From Streptomyces verrucosisporus (lineage in GTDB: Bacteria; Actinomycetota; Actinomycetes; Streptomycetales; Streptomycetaceae), in the NCBI RefSeq assembly GCF_017114865.1, contig NZ_JADEYH010000021.1, forward strand, positions 42,705 through 106,704: 64,000 nt of DNA, in the 5' to 3' direction. Both the position numbers and the translations under genes were made by a program. Shown piece by piece: positions 9,711 through 18,314 of the stretch. The notes under the pieces are model-generated. The model saw only the letters and a list, made by a program, of their open reading frames with translations, did not search any database and had not been told where the DNA came from. Each line of letters starts with the position of its first letter. Position 1 is the stretch's first letter.

Positions 9711-10517
9711 ATGCCTCCGGTGAAGCGCAAGCCCAGGACGTACGACCCGGCCCTGGTGCGGGCCGGGCTCATCGGGCAGGTGGAGGCCGTGCGCAACGCC
9801 GTGCACGGCCTCACCCCCGACCAGCTGGCCCGGCCCTCCGGGCTGCCCGGCTGGGACGTACGCCATCTGGTGGTCCACATCGCCGGGCAGATCGAGGCGG
9901 TGCCCCGGCTGCTCGCCGAGCCCCCGCCCCGGGCCGCCGCGCCGCAGACGGACCTGAACGCCTGGGCGGTGTCCGTGGCCGGCGCCGCCCACGAGCTGGA
10001 CGAGGCGACCCGCAGGCACGCGCGGGCGTACGAGGAGGACGCGGCCCGCGCGGTGGACGAGGCCGTCGAGGAGCTGGAGCCGGTGCTGGAGCAGGCGGTG
10101 CGCGCGGACGTGCTGCTGCCGCACTCCTTCGGCGCGATGCGGGCGCTGGACTTCACCGTGACCCGCCTGCTGGAGCTGGTGGTGCACAGCGACGACCTCA
10201 CCCGGGCCACCGGCGTACGCGTCCCGCCGGTCCGCCAGGCCCTGGCGACGACCGTGCGGCTGCTGGCGGACGCGCTGGCCGCCAAGGCGCCCGGCGCCTC
10301 GGTGGAGGTGCGGATCCCGCCCTTCGCGGTCGTCCAGTGCGTGGCGGGTCCGCGGCACACCCGGGGCACCCCGCCGAACGTGGTGGAGACCGATCCGCTG
10401 ACCTGGATCCGGCTGGCGACCGGGCGCACCGAGTGGCTCAAGGAGCTGGATGCGGCGCATCTCACAGCGAGCGGCGAGCGCGCGGATCTGCGCGATCACC
10501 TCCCCGTACTGGAGTGA
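9711..10517 (+). CDS. Maleylpyruvate isomerase-like / sterol-carrier family protein
   Basis: A 268-residue cytosolic protein. Residues 15-200 form the mycothiol-dependent maleylpyruvate isomerase N-terminal fold (helical bundle with GLPGWDVRHLVVHIAGQ, whose histidines would bind metal). The last 80 residues (ASVEVRIPPFAVVQCV ... DPLTWIRLATGRTEWL) resemble a sterol-carrier C-terminal domain. The enzyme activity is not known for this subfamily. It sits 87 bp before purF in the same direction, and I recall the same arrangement in other streptomycetes. Confidence 0.8.
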   Translation: MPPVKRKPRTYDPALVRAGLIGQVEAVRNAVHGLTPDQLARPSGLPGWDVRHLVVHIAGQIEAVPRLLAEPPPRAAAPQTDLNAWAVSVAGAAHELDEATRRHARAYEEDAARAVDEAVEELEPVLEQAVRADVLLPHSFGAMRALDFTVTRLLELVVHSDDLTRATGVRVPPVRQALATTVRLLADALAAKAPGASVEVRIPPFAVVQCVAGPRHTRGTPPNVVETDPLTWIRLATGRTEWLKELDAAHLTASGERADLRDHLPVLE

Positions 10518-10604
10518 TGACCTGCGGTAAGAGGCCGCCGGGGGCACGGGGGAGCGGCGGTCCCGGGTACTGAGCACCGCGGGACCTGTCCTAGACTCGG
10601 TGGC

Positions 10605-12164
10605 GTGCCACGTGGTGACGGACGACTCAACCACGACCTGCTCCCCGGAGAGAAGGGCCCCCAGGACGCCTGCGGCGTCTTCGGAGTCTGGGCCCCGGGG
10701 GAAGAGGTCGCCAAGCTCACCTATTTCGGGCTGTACGCGCTGCAGCACCGGGGACAGGAGTCCGCGGGCATCGCGGTGAGCAACGGCTCCCAGATCCTCG
10801 TCTTCAAGGACATGGGCCTGGTCTCCCAGGTCTTCGACGAAACCTCCCTCGGCTCCCTGAGGGGCCACATCGCGGTCGGCCACGCGCGTTACTCCACCAC
10901 CGGCGCATCGGTGTGGGAGAACGCCCAGCCCACCTTCCGGGCCACCGCCCAGGGCTCGATCGCGCTGGGCCACAACGGCAACCTGGTCAATACCGCCGAG
11001 CTGGCCGAGATGGTCGCCGCGCTGCCCAGCACGGGCGGCCGGGCCACCCAGGTCGCCGCCACCAACGACACCGACCTGGTCACCGCCCTGCTGGCGGGCC
11101 AGGTGGACGAGGACGGCAAGCCGCTCACCGTCGAGCAGGCCGCCCCCGCGGTCCTGCCGAAGGTCAAGGGCGCGTTCAGCCTGGTCTTCATGGACGAGCA
11201 CACCCTCTACGCCGCCCGCGACCCGCAGGGCATACGCCCGCTGGTGCTCGGCCGGCTGGAGCGCGGCTGGGTGGTGGCCTCCGAGACCGCGGCCCTGGAC
11301 ATCGTCGGCGCCTCCTTCATCAGGGAGATCGAGCCCGGCGAGATGGTCGCCATCGACGAGGACGGGCTGCGCACCCAGCACTTCGCGGAAGCGAAGCCGA
11401 AGGGCTGCGTCTTCGAGTACGTCTACCTCGCGCGCCCCGACACCGACATCGCGGGCCGCAACGTCTACCTCTCCCGCGTGGAGATGGGCCGCCGGCTGGC
11501 CGCCGAGGCTCCGGCCGACGCGGACCTTGTCATAGCGACCCCGGAATCCGGCACCCCGGCCGCGGTCGGCTACGCCGAGGCCAGCGGCATCCCGTACGGC
11601 AGCGGTCTGGTCAAGAACTCCTACGTGGGCCGGACGTTCATCCAGCCCTCGCAGACCATCCGCCAGCTCGGCATCCGCCTCAAGCTCAACCCCCTCAAGG
11701 AGGTCATCCGCGGCAAGCGCCTGGTGGTCGTCGACGACTCGATCGTCCGCGGCAACACCCAGCGCGCCCTGGTGCGGATGCTGCGCGAGGCGGGCGCGGC
11801 CGAGGTGCACGTGCGGATCAGCTCGCCGCCCATCAAGTGGCCGTGCTTCTTCGGCATCGACTTCGCCACCCGCGCCGAGCTGATCGCCAACGGCCTGTCG
11901 GTCGAGGAGATCGGCACCTCGCTGGGGGCCGACTCCCTGGCGTACATCTCGCTGGAGGGCATGGTCGAGGCGACCACCATCGCCAAGCCGAACCTGTGCC
12001 GGGCCTGCTTCGACGGCGAGTACCCGATGGAGCTGCCGGACCCCGGGCTGCTGGGCAAGCACCTGCTGGAGTCCGAGACCGCCGAGACCGTCGGCGCCGA
12101 CCCCGACGGGGTGCGGAGCATGCTCGCGGGCCCCGGCGCGGCCGACGCGCTGCGCAGGCCCTGA
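10605..12164 (+). CDS. purF: Amidophosphoribosyltransferase PurF
   Basis: A 519-residue first enzyme of purine synthesis, converting PRPP and glutamine to phosphoribosylamine. Residues 1-22 are a propeptide; Cys23 in DACGVFG becomes the N-terminal nucleophile after cleavage. The PRPP-binding loop is LVVVDDSIVRGNT. Cysteines near residues 235, 380, 436 and CRAC close to the C-terminus fit the iron-sulphur cluster of the Bacillus-type enzyme. The start is GTG. A hairpin and 91 bp separate it from purM. Confidence 0.96.
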   Translation: MPRGDGRLNHDLLPGEKGPQDACGVFGVWAPGEEVAKLTYFGLYALQHRGQESAGIAVSNGSQILVFKDMGLVSQVFDETSLGSLRGHIAVGHARYSTTGASVWENAQPTFRATAQGSIALGHNGNLVNTAELAEMVAALPSTGGRATQVAATNDTDLVTALLAGQVDEDGKPLTVEQAAPAVLPKVKGAFSLVFMDEHTLYAARDPQGIRPLVLGRLERGWVVASETAALDIVGASFIREIEPGEMVAIDEDGLRTQHFAEAKPKGCVFEYVYLARPDTDIAGRNVYLSRVEMGRRLAAEAPADADLVIATPESGTPAAVGYAEASGIPYGSGLVKNSYVGRTFIQPSQTIRQLGIRLKLNPLKEVIRGKRLVVVDDSIVRGNTQRALVRMLREAGAAEVHVRISSPPIKWPCFFGIDFATRAELIANGLSVEEIGTSLGADSLAYISLEGMVEATTIAKPNLCRACFDGEYPMELPDPGLLGKHLLESETAETVGADPDGVRSMLAGPGAADALRRP

Positions 12165-12171
12165 TCCCGTC

Positions 12172-12198
12172 GGCTCGCCGGCGGCCGTCCGGCGAGCC
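12172..12198 (+). promoter_or_regulatory. Intercistronic hairpin purF-purM
   Basis: 10-bp perfect stem (12172-12181 with 12189-12198) and 7-base loop just after the purF stop. It could trim readthrough into purM or stabilise the purF message. There is no U tract. Confidence 0.5.
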
Positions 12199-12255
12199 GG
12201 CAGCCGCCGACCGTCCGGTGAGCCACCGGGCCACCGTCCGTCCCAGAGGAAGACC

Positions 12256-13341
12256 ATGACCTCCACCAACCCGACCCCGGCCGGCCAGGGCGCGAGCTAC
12301 GCCGCCGCCGGAGTGGACATCGAGGCGGGCGACCGCGCCGTCACGCTGATGAAGGAGTGGGTGGGCAAGGCCCGCCGGCCCGAGAGCATCGGTGCGCTCG
12401 GCGGCTTCGCGGGCCTGTTCGACGCGTCCGCGCTGAAGGGCTACCGGCGCCCGCTGCTGGCCTCGGCCACCGACGGCGTGGGCACCAAGGTCGCCGTCGC
12501 GCAGAAGATGGGCGTCCACGACACCATCGGCCACGACCTGGTGGCGATGGTCGTGGACGACCTGGTGGTCTGCGGCGCCGAGCCGCTGTTCATGACCGAC
12601 TACATCAGCGTGGGCAAGGTCGTCCCCGAGCGGGTCGCCTCCATCGTCAAGGGCATCGCCGAGGGCTGCGTCCTGGCGGGCTGCGCCCTGGTCGGCGGCG
12701 AGACGGCCGAGCACCCCGGGCTGATGGGCCCGGAGGAGTACGACGTGGCGGGCGCGGGCACGGGCGTCGTGGAGGCCGACGAGATCCTGGGCGCGGACCG
12801 CATCCGCCCGGGCGACGCGGTCGTCGCGATGGGCGCCTCCGGTCTTCACTCCAACGGGTACTCGCTGGTGCGGCATGTGTTCTTCGACCGCGCCGGCTGG
12901 TCGCCGGACCGCCACGTCGAGGACTTCGGCCGCACGCTGGGCGAGGAGCTGCTGGAGCCCACCAAGATCTACTCGCTGGACTGCCTGGCGCTGACGAGGG
13001 CCACCGAGGTGCACGCCTTCTCGCACATCACCGGGGGCGGACTGGCCGGCAACCTCGCGCGTGTCGTGCCCGACGGACTGCACGCCACGGTGGACCGCTC
13101 CACCTGGAGCCCGGCCCCGGTCTTCCGGACGGTCGGCGAGCTGGGCGGGGTCGAGCGCGCGGAGCTGGAGAAGACCCTCAACATGGGCGTCGGCATGGTC
13201 GCCGTCGTCCCGCAGGAGTCGGTCGGCGCGACGCTGTCCCTGCTGCGCGAGCGCGGTGTGGACGCCTGGGTCGCCGGCGAGGTCGCCGAACGCGGCGACC
13301 GCGGCGAGGCCGTCGCCCTCACCGGGGACTACGCGGCCTGA
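12256..13341 (+). CDS. purM: Phosphoribosylformylglycinamidine cyclo-ligase PurM (AIR synthetase)
   Basis: A 361-residue ATP-dependent enzyme closing the imidazole ring of FGAM to AIR. The family motifs ATDGVGTKVAVAQKM, GHDLVAMVVDDLVVCGAEP and GLHSNGYSLVR are intact, as is HITGGGLAGNL. The ATG follows AGAGGAAG. It shares a terminator hairpin with the convergent DUF3073 gene. With purS, purQ, purL and purF, steps 1, 4 and 5 of the pathway are in this window. Confidence 0.97.
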   Translation: MTSTNPTPAGQGASYAAAGVDIEAGDRAVTLMKEWVGKARRPESIGALGGFAGLFDASALKGYRRPLLASATDGVGTKVAVAQKMGVHDTIGHDLVAMVVDDLVVCGAEPLFMTDYISVGKVVPERVASIVKGIAEGCVLAGCALVGGETAEHPGLMGPEEYDVAGAGTGVVEADEILGADRIRPGDAVVAMGASGLHSNGYSLVRHVFFDRAGWSPDRHVEDFGRTLGEELLEPTKIYSLDCLALTRATEVHAFSHITGGGLAGNLARVVPDGLHATVDRSTWSPAPVFRTVGELGGVERAELEKTLNMGVGMVAVVPQESVGATLSLLRERGVDAWVAGEVAERGDRGEAVALTGDYAA

Positions 13342-13371
13342 GCGGCGGGCGCGGGCGCGGACAGGACCAAA

Positions 13372-13399
13372 ACCCGGTCCGGCGGTGGCCGGACCGGGT
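13372..13399. terminator. Shared terminator purM / DUF3073
   Basis: Perfect 12-bp stem (13372-13383 with 13388-13399) and 4-base loop between two convergent genes. An A run lies before the left arm, giving a U run for the minus-strand transcript. Confidence 0.85.
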
Positions 13400-13449
13400 G
13401 ATGACCGCTATCGGTATGAGACCGCTTTGTTCAGTGGACGACGACGTCC

Positions 13450-13728
13450 TCAGGCTCGGCGTCGGTGGTTCGACGGTGAGGAGGACCCGCGGGAGTCGAC
13501 CGGATGGTCGTCGCCCTCCGCGTCCTCGTCATCGTCGTTGTACAGATCCGCGTACCGTGCGTACGGGTCGTCCAGCTCATCGTCCTCGAACCGCTCGCCG
13601 TTCGGCGGCTGACTCGATGTCGATGCGCCCAGCTCCTCGGCCAGGCGTGCGAGATCAGTCCCACCGCTGTTGTACTTCAGCTGGCGGGCGACCTTCGTCT
13701 GCTTGGCCTTGGCCCGGCCGCGCCCCAT
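13450..13728 (-). CDS. DUF3073 family protein
   Basis: A 92-residue highly charged protein. The N-terminus MGRGRAKAKQTKVARQLKY is the conserved basic mark of DUF3073; the middle is a short helix, and the C-terminus is strongly acidic (DDDEDAEGDD) and probably unstructured. It is found throughout actinobacteria beside purM, but its function is unknown. The basic/acidic split suggests nucleic-acid or ribosome contact, which is only inference. Confidence 0.9.
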   Translation of the reverse strand: MGRGRAKAKQTKVARQLKYNSGGTDLARLAEELGASTSSQPPNGERFEDDELDDPYARYADLYNDDDEDAEGDDHPVDSRGSSSPSNHRRRA

Positions 13729-14095
13729 GGCTCGACCCCCTCAACGACGGGGCTCAACGGCCCCAGAGTCTTGACACGCGTTCACGATGCGGAGCGGACT
13801 CTCGATTCGATCGAGAGACCGTCCGTGGAGCTTCAACGGTACCTGCTTCCGTGGCCGTACGGTACGCCGCCCGCACGACACGGCCGGTGCCCGCCCTGCC
13901 TGGTGACCATTTCCTCGCTGGTCAGTGACGATTTTACCTTCTGTCCGTCCGGTCACCCGCCCAGGGGTGGTGAGGGATTTCTCCCCCGCCGATCGTTACT
14001 ACCGGTCACTCCTTGATGGGCGCTGGGTCAGGGTGTCCGGGTCGGCCCGGCGGGCGGAGCCGCCGGGCCGGAAACGCCGGGCCGGAGCGGCCGGC
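13729..14095. other. Intergenic region DUF3073 / valine dehydrogenase
   Basis: 367 bp without a gene. It must hold the DUF3073 promoter. An inverted repeat CTCTCGAT/ATCGAGAG with a 3-base centre lies at 13799-13817. A GC-rich hairpin at 14043-14070 (11-bp arms) ends the valine dehydrogenase transcript. Nothing else was recognised. Confidence 0.6.
14043..14070 (-). terminator. Terminator after valine dehydrogenase
   Basis: 11-bp perfect arms (14043-14053 with 14060-14070) and a 6-base loop, 26 bp beyond the stop codon of the minus-strand gene. Confidence 0.65.
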
Positions 14096-15268
14096 TCAGC
14101 TCGCGGCGCCGGCCTTGCGGGCCTCGGCCATCCGCTGCTCGGCGATGCGGTCGGCCGCCACCGCCGGCGGCACGCCGTCGGCGGCGGCGCGCTCGAAGAT
14201 CGCCAGCGTGGTTCCGTGGATCTTCTCGGCCTTTGCCTTCGCGCGCGCGAAGTCGAAGCCGTGGAGCTCGTCCGCGACCTGGATCACGCCGCCGGAGTTC
14301 ACCACGTAGTCGGGCGCGTAGAGGATGCCCCGGTCGGCGAGGTCCTTCTCGACGCCCGGGTGGGCGAGCTGGTTGTTGGCCGCGCCGCAGACCACCTTCG
14401 CGGTCAGCACGGGGACGGTCTCGTCGTTCAGGGCCCCGCCGAGCGCGCAGGGCGCGTACACGTCCAGGCCCTCGGTGCGGATCAGCGCGTCGGTGTCGGC
14501 GACCGCCACCACCTCCGGGTGCGCGGCCGTGATCTGCTCGACCGCCTCGGGGCGCACGTCCGTGACCAGGACCTCGGCGCCCTCCTCGAGCAGGTGGCCC
14601 ACCAGGTGGCGGCCGACCTTGCCGATGCCCGCGACGCCGACCTTCCGGCCGCGCAGCGAGGGGTCGCCCCACAGGTGCTTCGCGCTGGCGCGCATGCCCT
14701 GGTAGACGCCGAAGGCGGTGAGCACGGAGGAGTCGCCGGCGCCGCCGTTCTCGGGGGAGCGGCCGGTCACCCAGCGGGAGGCGCGCGAGACCACGTCCAT
14801 GTCCTGGACGTAGGTGCCGACGTCGCAGGCGGTGACGTAGCGGCCGCCGAGGGAGTCGACGAAGCGGCCGTAGGCCTCCAGCAGGGCCTCGGTCTTGTGC
14901 TGGCCGGGGTCGCCGATGATCACGGCCTTGCCGCCGCCGTGGTCCAGCCCGGCGAGCGCGTTCTTGTACGACATGCCGCGGGCGAGGTTGAGGGCGTCCT
15001 TCACCGCGGCCTCCTCCGGGTTCTCCTCGGAGGCGTAGGCGTGGAAGCGGGTGCCGCCCAGAGCCGGGCCCAGGGCCGTGGAGTGGATGGCGATGACCGC
15101 CTTCAGACCGGTCTCCCGGTCCTGGCAGAGGACGACCTGCTCATGACCGCCCTGCTCGGAGTGGAACAGGGTGTGCAGGACCGAACCGGTGTCGTGCTGC
15201 GCGCTCACGGCGCTCTCCGGTCCGTCTCGGTGTCCGCCGACGCCGACGGCGGGACGTACGTCAGTCAC
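14096..15268 (-). CDS. vdh: Valine/leucine dehydrogenase (Glu/Leu/Phe/Val dehydrogenase family)
   Basis: A 390-residue NAD-dependent amino-acid dehydrogenase that oxidatively deaminates branched-chain amino acids. The active-site lysine is in LDHGGGKAVI and the substrate loop is PALGGTRFHAY; the NAD fold has GIGKVGRHLVGHLL. In Streptomyces, Vdh supplies 2-oxo acids for branched fatty acids and polyketide precursors. The GTG at 15268 was chosen because AGGAG lies seven bases upstream. I recall vdh two genes before bldC in S. coelicolor, as here. Confidence 0.92.
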   Translation of the reverse strand: MTDVRPAVGVGGHRDGPESAVSAQHDTGSVLHTLFHSEQGGHEQVVLCQDRETGLKAVIAIHSTALGPALGGTRFHAYASEENPEEAAVKDALNLARGMSYKNALAGLDHGGGKAVIIGDPGQHKTEALLEAYGRFVDSLGGRYVTACDVGTYVQDMDVVSRASRWVTGRSPENGGAGDSSVLTAFGVYQGMRASAKHLWGDPSLRGRKVGVAGIGKVGRHLVGHLLEEGAEVLVTDVRPEAVEQITAAHPEVVAVADTDALIRTEGLDVYAPCALGGALNDETVPVLTAKVVCGAANNQLAHPGVEKDLADRGILYAPDYVVNSGGVIQVADELHGFDFARAKAKAEKIHGTTLAIFERAAADGVPPAVAADRIAEQRMAEARKAGAAS

Positions 15269-15471
15269 GGTGGTGACTCCTGTATGTCGCGGAAGGGTGC
15301 CCTTCCAGCATCCTCCCGCTTGTGGCGGCGGGATGCGGGGCGGGCCGGTTGGCATGAGGGTACGGCCTGACGGGCCCCGGGAGTACGGGTGTGCAGTTGC
15401 GGTGCCACGATCAGGGTATTGAACTGCCGTTGTCCGCCCCCTCGGCCCGCTGCTCCGGGAGGAAGAAACCC

Positions 15472-16332
15472 TTGGCCCTCACTACTCCGGTGGTCGTCCC
15501 GTACGCCTCCTACCTGCGGGTCTACGAGCCGCTGGCCGCCTTCCCCGAGCCGGAGCGCTCCCACTGGGCCCGCTACGCCCGCCGCGGCGTCCTGCCCGGG
15601 GCGCAGGACGAGCTGCGCCGGTCGCTGGCGGACCTGCTGCCGGTGCCGCCCGTGGTGGTGCCGGTGCGCGAGAGCGCGGACGCCTTCGTTGCCGAGGTGG
15701 ACGGGGTGCTGTGCGTCTGCCCCTGGCGGACCAGGCTGCGGGGCTGGCAGGCGCTGGCCGGGCTCGGCGACGAACTGCCGGCGCCGGTGCTGGACGCTGC
15801 GGTGCCGCCGGTGGTGCGGCGCGAGGCCGCGGCGGACTACGACCGCTGGCGGGAGCGGAACCCGGACGCCCGGCCGTGGATCCGCTCGGCCACCTGGCAC
15901 GTCCCGGTGCGCTGGTTCGTGCTCTTCGCGGACGAGGAGCGCGAGTACGGCAAGGCGGCGGACGCCGCCGGCGACGGCGCGGGAGAGGGGGCCGTCCTGC
16001 GCTACCGCACCCCGATGGTGCAGGCGCGGCGGCGGGTGGCGCGTGCGCTGAAGGTGCTGCGCGAGGAGCTTGAGGACAGCCCGCTGATCGACGGGCTGGT
16101 GGACGTGGGGAGATGGCTGGAGGAGTTCCACCCGCGTTCGATGGTCGAACTGGACTACGGCGGACTGGTGTATACCCTCCCGGAGGAGCAGCTCGCCTCG
16201 GACCACTCCGCGGCCGACACCGCGGAGGGGCTGGCGGCGCTGCGGGAGGGCGACGGCGAGCGCGCGAGCGCCGTCTACGAGCGGCTGACCGAGCGCTGGC
16301 GGGCGGTACGGCACCGCGGGATGGCCAGCTGA
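15472..16332 (+). CDS. Conserved actinobacterial hypothetical protein
   Basis: A 286-residue soluble protein of a family I only know as conserved hypothetical next to bldC. It begins with TPVVVPYASYLRVYEPLAAF, has a cysteine-containing core (VCPWRTRLRGWQAL), and a long charged helical middle (YDRWRERNPDARPWIRSATWHVPVRWFVLF). No catalytic or DNA-binding motif is clear and there is no signal peptide. The TTG at 15472 was chosen because GGAGGAAG lies eight bases before it; an in-frame ATG at 15391 lacks a site. It may act with BldC, but only position suggests this. Confidence 0.75.
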   Translation: MALTTPVVVPYASYLRVYEPLAAFPEPERSHWARYARRGVLPGAQDELRRSLADLLPVPPVVVPVRESADAFVAEVDGVLCVCPWRTRLRGWQALAGLGDELPAPVLDAAVPPVVRREAAADYDRWRERNPDARPWIRSATWHVPVRWFVLFADEEREYGKAADAAGDGAGEGAVLRYRTPMVQARRRVARALKVLREELEDSPLIDGLVDVGRWLEEFHPRSMVELDYGGLVYTLPEEQLASDHSAADTAEGLAALREGDGERASAVYERLTERWRAVRHRGMAS

Positions 16333-16390
16333 GGCGTCCCGCGCGGGCGGGACCGGTCACCGGCGGACGCCCCGTGCGCCGTGAACCGGG

Positions 16391-16430
16391 CCCGTTCCGG
16401 CCCGTTCCGGCCCGTTCCGGCCCGTTCCGG
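16391..16430. repeat. Four perfect tandem copies of a 10-bp unit
   Basis: CCCGTTCCGG is repeated four times without a mismatch or spacer, 58 bp after the stop of the preceding gene and at the far end of the bldC upstream region. It is probably a simple repeat of variable copy number. Confidence 0.9.
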
Positions 16431-16865
16431 TCCTTCGGGCCGAGGATGCCCCAAGGTGACCGACCGCACTTACCGGGGTCTTGCCCTGAAGGGCATCTCT
16501 CATGCCAAAATAGGACAAGGAGTCTGGAGGGGGCTTCATCCGTCCAACTAAGGTCGGATCCATCGGTATTGCGATCCTTTCCAGGGGGCTGGAGAGGTCC
16601 GCTCACGTTGTAACCGATCGTCACGATGGTGTGACCGTCCGTTATGGCACGGTCCATCGGCTTCCGTTGAGGTTGGACACCTGAGAGGGCAATTCCGTCG
16701 GTTTGGCCGACGTGGCTGGACAGATGGTGTAGTTGTAGTGCCGAGGACAAGCCGTTCGTCCTATAACCGACTCGGCCCGCGTCCGCCATTTCGGGCAACG
16801 CGGGTCAAGGTGCAGAATTTAGAGGAAAGAACCGTGATGGTTCGGTTCTCCCGAGGAGGCCGCTC
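16431..16865 (+). promoter_or_regulatory. Long bldC upstream region and mRNA leader
   Basis: With the preceding repeats there are more than 500 bp without a gene before bldC, and the base composition is much lower in GC than nearby genes. It contains several candidate -10 elements but none is decisive. A stem-loop at 16828-16849 (AGAACCG/CGGTTCT, 8-base loop) ends three bases before the GAGGAGG ribosome-binding site. The length and the hairpin suggest regulation of the leader. Confidence 0.5.
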
Positions 16866-17072
16866 ATGACCGCTCGCACCCCTGATGCCGAGCCGCTGCT
16901 GACCCCGGCTGAGGTCGCCACCATGTTCCGTGTGGACCCGAAGACGGTCACGCGCTGGGCCAAGGCAGGCAAGCTCACGTCCATCCGCACGCTCGGAGGG
17001 CACCGCCGCTACCGCGAGGCGGAGGTGCGCGCCCTGCTCGCGGGCATCCCGCAGCAGCGCAGCGAGGGCTGA
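16866..17072 (+). CDS. bldC: Developmental regulator BldC (MerR-like DNA-binding protein)
   Basis: A 68-residue protein that is almost entirely a MerR-type winged helix-turn-helix: LLTPAEVATMFRVDPKTVTR, then WAKAGKLTSIRTLGGHRRYR. Unlike true MerR proteins it has no coiled-coil or effector domain; BldC is known to bind direct repeats as head-to-tail oligomers and to hold back sporulation while supporting aerial growth and antibiotic onset. Length and sequence fit the streptomycete orthologue. A strong GAGGAGG site precedes the ATG and two hairpin terminators follow. Confidence 0.97.
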   Translation: MTARTPDAEPLLTPAEVATMFRVDPKTVTRWAKAGKLTSIRTLGGHRRYREAEVRALLAGIPQQRSEG

Positions 17073-17171
17073 ACAACCCCATGAATCGGGCGTGACGGGG
17101 CCCCCACCCCGCTTCGCCGCCCGACTCGGCAACACCTTTCGGGTCGGTGTCCCCCACACGGCCTGAACGTC

Positions 17172-17205
17172 GATCGCGCTGGGCTCCGCCGGGCCCAGCG
17201 CGATC
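17172..17205 (+). terminator. First terminator after bldC
   Basis: Perfect 13-bp stem (17172-17184 with 17193-17205) and 8-base loop, about 100 bp after the bldC stop, followed by TTA. Confidence 0.8.
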
Positions 17206-17242
17206 TTACGTACCCCCTCGCGCCCGCGCGCCGTGACGCGCA

Positions 17243-17288
17243 CGAAGGCCCCCCGGCCGGAGCTTCGGCTCCGGCCGGGGGGCCTTCG
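17243..17288. terminator. Second, very strong bidirectional terminator
   Basis: Perfect 21-bp stem (17243-17263 with 17268-17288) closed by a UUCG-type tetraloop. The flanks AAGG/CCTT let it work on both strands. It is the second of a tandem pair behind bldC. Confidence 0.85.
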
Positions 17289-17445
17289 CGTACGGCCAAC
17301 CCGGCCTGTTCCGTGCCCGGTTCACCGCGCCGGCCGGAGGTGCAGGGGGTGCCGGGAGGTGCTCTGAGGCCTGTTCGAAGTCCTCGGGGGAGCCCCGTGT
17401 GGGGGGCGCGCGGAGGCACCGGGAGGGGCGCCCGGGTGCAGTGCA

Positions 17446-17580
17446 ATGGCACATATTAAATTTACCCAATGTAGGAAGGGGTTAAATTCCTCCCTCTGAT
17501 CAACCGATTCGGTGACTCCCGTCACATCGCACGGGTCTTGCACGTCCCAACTACCGTACGGTAATGGGAAATAAGCGTAC
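17446..17580. promoter_or_regulatory. AT-rich patch with TACCGTACGGTA palindrome, no gene assigned
   Basis: An AT-rich segment (ATTAAATTTACCCAATG region, about 17450-17500) and a perfect 12-bp palindrome at 17552-17563 lie between the bldC terminators and the end of the convergent DUF6274 gene. The palindrome has the shape of a TetR-type operator. Short frames here have no family resemblance. No gene in reach explains the control elements. Confidence 0.4.
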
Positions 17581-17713
17581 GACGCCCCGCAATCGGACCT
17601 CCGGTCGGGCGCCGGTGCGCCGCCGGGCCGCCTCCCGTGCGCCGCCGGGCCGCCGTCCGGCCGCGGGGCGGTGTCTCGGCGGTGCCGGGGGCGGAGGGCC
17701 TCTCAGACCCGGC

Positions 17714-18022
17714 TCAGGGCCCGCAGGGGCCCGGCCGGCCCTCCGCGGGCGCGGCGGGCGGCTCGGGGCCCTCCCCGGGCCGTACGGACCGCACAGGCCG
17801 TACGGACCGCACAGGCCGTACGGGCGGTTCCGGGTGCGGGACGGAGGGGGCGGCCGGGGGCTGCCCGCCGGGACGCTCGCCCGCGGGCTCCATCGCCAGC
17901 CGCTGCAACCGGTGGCAGACCGGGCAGTGCCGGGTGGCGTGGCCGTAACGCGTCGCGGCGGACAGATGGGCCCGTAGCAGGGCCCGTGTCTCGTGCCGCG
18001 GATACCTCGGAGTCGTCGGCAT
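17714..18022 (-). CDS. Small CxxC protein, DUF6274-like
   Basis: A 102-residue protein. The conserved part is residues 1-50: HETRALLRAHLSAATRYGH, then HCPVCHRLQRLAM, giving a possible metal site from His and two Cys. The remaining half is Pro/Arg/Val-rich and degenerate (repeats of VRPVRS), encoded by a tandem repeat of about 18 bp at 17770-17830. The ATG at 18022 follows GGAGG by eight bases. The family is restricted to streptomycetes as far as I know; function unknown. Confidence 0.75.
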   Translation of the reverse strand: MPTTPRYPRHETRALLRAHLSAATRYGHATRHCPVCHRLQRLAMEPAGERPGGQPPAAPSVPHPEPPVRPVRSVRPVRSVRPGEGPEPPAAPAEGRPGPCGP

Positions 18023-18118
18023 CGCGCCCACCTCCCTCTAGCAGAGGTACCCGCGGCCTGAGGAGCCGTCAAGACGGCTTGCACGCCGGGGACGCCCAGG
18101 GGCGCGCAAAACGGTCAG

Positions 18119-18147
18119 TGGCCCGGATCCACGGGGGATCCGGGCCA
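18119..18147 (-). terminator. Terminator of tRNA-Asp
   Basis: Perfect 12-bp stem (18119-18130 with 18136-18147) and 5-base loop, eight bases beyond the tRNA 3' end on its strand. Confidence 0.75.
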
Positions 18148-18154
18148 CTCGATG

Positions 18155-18229
18155 CGGTCCTGACGGGATTTGAACCCGCGGCCTCCACCTTGACAGGGTG
18201 GCGAGCACTCCAAACTGCTCCACAGGACC
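18155..18229 (-). tRNA. tRNA-Asp (anticodon GTC), copy 1
   Basis: 75-nt cloverleaf: acceptor GGTCCTG/CAGGACC, anticodon stem CCACC/GGTGG with loop CTGTCAA reading GTC, normal T loop TTCAAAT, discriminator G. It is identical over all 75 nt to the copy at 24579-24653. Confidence 0.96.
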
Positions 18230-18314
18230 TGGAAGCCGCAGCGCCGGGCGCTGCCCGAGCTGCGAGAAGGACTCTACAGCAGCTCAGGGACACAAAGCGA
18301 ACTCACTCTCAGTC

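Noticed and set aside
16391..16430. Possible CRISPR or iteron array
   Set aside because: The 10-bp units have no spacers and no cas genes are near.
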